Of a stretch of DNA of 40,192 nt, positions 38,582-40,192 are shown in pieces. Source of the stretch: Streptomyces chattanoogensis (GTDB lineage Bacteria; Actinomycetota; Actinomycetes; Streptomycetales; Streptomycetaceae); NCBI RefSeq assembly GCF_001294335.1, contig NZ_LGKG01000170.1:1-40192 (forward strand). Reading direction: 5' to 3'. Made by a program: the position numbers and the translations under genes. The notes under the pieces were generated by a model. That model was given only the letters and a program-made list of their open reading frames with translations, was not told the DNA's origin and made no database searches. How positions within the stretch are numbered: the first letter of the stretch is position 1; each line of letters starts with the position of its first letter.

Positions 38582-39487
38582 ATGGCCGCACTCAAGGCAC
38601 CCAACCTCAAGGCTTCCAAGCCCAGGCGCCGTACCCTCTCCGCACTCGCCGGGGCCGTGGCCCTCGCCGTCACGTCGATCGGTCTGTGGGCCACCACCGG
38701 AGCGACCGCCCACGCCGTCGGCCTCCCGGCCCCCGATCACGTGGTGGTCGTGGTGATGGAGAACCACGCCTACTCCCAGGTGATCGGCAGCTCCAGCGCC
38801 CCGTACATCAACAACACCCTCAAGGCGGGTGGCGCCAACCTCACCCAGTCCTTCGGCATCACCCACCCCAGCGAGCCGAACTACTACCAGCTGTTCTCAG
38901 GCTCCAACCAGGGCCGCACCGACGACAGCTGCGTCCCGGTCCAGTCCCTCTCCGCACCCAACCTCGGCTCCGAGCTGATCGCCGCCGGCAAGACCTGGGC
39001 CAGCTACAACGAGGGGCTGCCCAGCGAGGGTTCGACCGTCTGCAGCAGCGGCCAGTACGCGCAGAAGCACAACCCCTGGTTCGGTTTCTCCAACGTACCG
39101 CTCAACTCCGCCAAGACCATGACGCAGTTCCCGACCGACTACACCACCCTCCCCAAGGTCTCCTTCGTCGTGCCGAACCTGTGCAACGACATGCACGACT
39201 GCTCGGTCTCCACCGGCGACAGCTGGATCCAGAACAAACTGGGCGCCTACGCGACGTGGGCGCAGACCCACAACAGCCTCCTGGTCGTCACCTTCGACGA
39301 GGACAACAAGCAGTCGGGCAACCGCATCCCCACCGTCCTGTACGGAGCGCATGTCGCCCCCGGCAGCTCCAGCGGCACCACATACAACCACTACAACGTG
39401 CTCCGCACCCTGGAGGACCTGGCCGGTCTGACCACGCACGCCGGCAACGCCGCCACCGCCTCCGACATCACCGGCATCTGGAACTGA
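38582..39487 (+). CDS. Secreted acid phosphatase/phosphoesterase (PF04185-like)
   Basis: This 301-residue protein has a basic N-terminus (SKPRRRTLSALAG), a hydrophobic signal core and an A-H-A cleavage site near residue 45. The mature part follows the phosphoesterase family of phospholipase C and acid phosphatases: HVVVVVMENHAYSQVIGS with metal-site Glu-Asn, THPSEPNYYQLFSG, SFVVPNLCNDMHDC, and VTFDEDNKQSGNRIPTVLYG with Asp ligands, then NHYNVLRTLEDLAGL. Paired cysteines suggest disulfides. It would release phosphate from organic esters outside the cell. ATG 38582 has GGAGGA upstream. A PHO-like box upstream supports phosphate-limitation control. Confidence 0.88.
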   Translation: MAALKAPNLKASKPRRRTLSALAGAVALAVTSIGLWATTGATAHAVGLPAPDHVVVVVMENHAYSQVIGSSSAPYINNTLKAGGANLTQSFGITHPSEPNYYQLFSGSNQGRTDDSCVPVQSLSAPNLGSELIAAGKTWASYNEGLPSEGSTVCSSGQYAQKHNPWFGFSNVPLNSAKTMTQFPTDYTTLPKVSFVVPNLCNDMHDCSVSTGDSWIQNKLGAYATWAQTHNSLLVVTFDEDNKQSGNRIPTVLYGAHVAPGSSSGTTYNHYNVLRTLEDLAGLTTHAGNAATASDITGIWN

Positions 39488-39492
39488 GGCCC

Positions 39493-40192
39493 GTGTACCT
39501 CGCGGACTCCCGCAGCACCAAGCCCGCCGCCGCCCCGGACACCCGTCCGGGGCGGCGGCCCGCCGTACCCGGCACCGTCCTGGCTCTCGGCGCGGTCAGC
39601 CTGATCACCGACATCTCCTCGGAGATGATCACCGCCGTCCTCCCTCTCTACGTGGTCGCGGCCCTTGGCCTGTCCCCGCTCGGCTTCGGCCTGCTGGACG
39701 GCATCAACAACGGCGTCGGCGCGCTGGTGCGGCTGGCCGGCGGCCACCTCGCGGACCGGGGCGGACAGCGGCACAAGGTGGTGGCCGGCCTCGGCTACGG
39801 ACTGTCGGCCCTGTGCAAGCCGCTGATGCTGCTCGCCCACGGCCTCCCCATGATCAGCGCCGTGCTCGCCGTCGACCGCACGGGCAAGGGCCTGCGCACC
39901 GCCCCGCGGGACGCGATGATCTCGCTGTCCACCCGGCCCGAGCACCGGGGAAGGGCGTTCGGTGTGCACCGCGCCATGGACACGACCGGCGCCCTGCTCG
40001 GGCCGCTGGTCGCCTTCGCGGTGCTCCGGGCCGCGGTCGACGGCTACGACGCGGTCTTCGCAGTCAGCGGCTGCTTCGCCGCGCTCGGGGTCCTCGTACT
40101 GGTGCTCTTCGTGCCTGGACGGACCGGTCCCCGGACCACGTCCCCCACCTCCCCCACCGCCCCCACGGTCCCCGCCGAGGGCGCCGCCGCCC
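39493..40192 (+). CDS. MFS transporter, N-terminal part (cut by window edge)
   Basis: About 233 codons are visible and the frame stays open to the end of the window. Hydrophobic segments begin at PGTVLALGAVSLITDISSEM. GLLDGINNGVGALVRLAGGH and LADRGGQRHKVV match MFS motif A after helix 2, and GKGLRTAPRDAM follows; about six helices are visible. This pattern resembles actinobacterial MFS proteins without a defined substrate. GTG 39493, five bases after the phosphoesterase stop, has GAGG at a short spacing and is the only start before the first helix. Close spacing suggests co-transcription with the phosphoesterase, modulated by the hairpin at 39527-39558. Confidence 0.75.
   Translation, partial: MYLADSRSTKPAAAPDTRPGRRPAVPGTVLALGAVSLITDISSEMITAVLPLYVVAALGLSPLGFGLLDGINNGVGALVRLAGGHLADRGGQRHKVVAGLGYGLSALCKPLMLLAHGLPMISAVLAVDRTGKGLRTAPRDAMISLSTRPEHRGRAFGVHRAMDTTGALLGPLVAFAVLRAAVDGYDAVFAVSGCFAALGVLVLVLFVPGRTGPRTTSPTSPTAPTVPAEGAAA
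39527..39558 (+). terminator. Intragenic hairpin at the MFS 5' end
   Basis: A perfect 14-bp GC stem (39527-39540 with 39545-39558), 4-base loop, lies 40 bp after the phosphoesterase stop and inside the MFS coding start. It may terminate or attenuate read-through into the MFS gene. Confidence 0.55.

Overview
The window is high-GC actinobacterial DNA, most probably Streptomyces. Evidence is very strong G/C bias at third codon positions, many GTG starts, GGAGG-type ribosome binding sites, ATGA-type gene overlaps, and families typical of the genus (PucR/CdaR and PaaX regulators, IS701-like transposase, SGNH hydrolase). I see no rRNA, tRNA or CRISPR array. Coordinates of coding genes include the stop codon.

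Left part, about 1-28.4 kb, looks like a specialised-metabolite locus without any NRPS or PKS gene. (i) 1-6418, minus strand: sbnA- and sbnB-type genes for L-2,3-diaminopropionate (L-Dap), a FAD/NAD(P)-binding protein, a lactate-permease-like carrier, a decayed serA remnant and the start of an amino-acid-permease-type gene. (ii) 6.6-8.8 kb, minus: a secreted vanadium-haloperoxidase-like enzyme and an HD-domain hydrolase. (iii) 9.1-10.8 kb: a transaldolase-like protein that has lost its Schiff-base lysine, converging on a methyltransferase across a 40-bp perfect palindrome. (iv) 11-14.3 kb: a GAF-PucR regulator converging on an IS701-like transposase relic. (v) 14.5-20.5 kb, minus: cupin, two-subunit glutamate mutase, a second FAD/NAD(P)-binding protein paralogous to the first, and an acyl-CoA/AMP ligase. 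(vi) 20.8-27 kb: LysR regulator, HPP membrane protein, MFS exporter, ATP-grasp ligase and a split transketolase. A PucR/CdaR regulator follows at 27.2-28.4 kb.

My inference is that the left part supplies L-Dap and 3-methylaspartate, activates a carboxylate by AMP ligase, joins an amide by ATP-grasp, moves a two-carbon unit by transketolase, and exports the product. The product is unknown to me, and I do not recognise this gene combination as a described pathway. It could also be more than one pathway side by side.

Right part, about 28.5-40.2 kb, is ordinary accessory chromosome. It has a secreted SGNH esterase, a frameshifted alpha/beta-hydrolase, a PaaX regulator, and a four-gene CoA-type catabolic operon (SDR, amidohydrolase, acyl-CoA synthetase, MaoC) next to a divergent MarR gene. 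A ZIP metal transporter, a tyrosinase remnant abutting a small hypothetical gene, a secreted phosphoesterase with a possible PHO box, and an MFS gene cut by the window edge complete it.

Several genes are visibly decaying (serA, alpha/beta-hydrolase, tyrosinase). Short phased tandem repeats of 9, 10, 15 and 16 bp occur in or beside four of the minus-strand genes.
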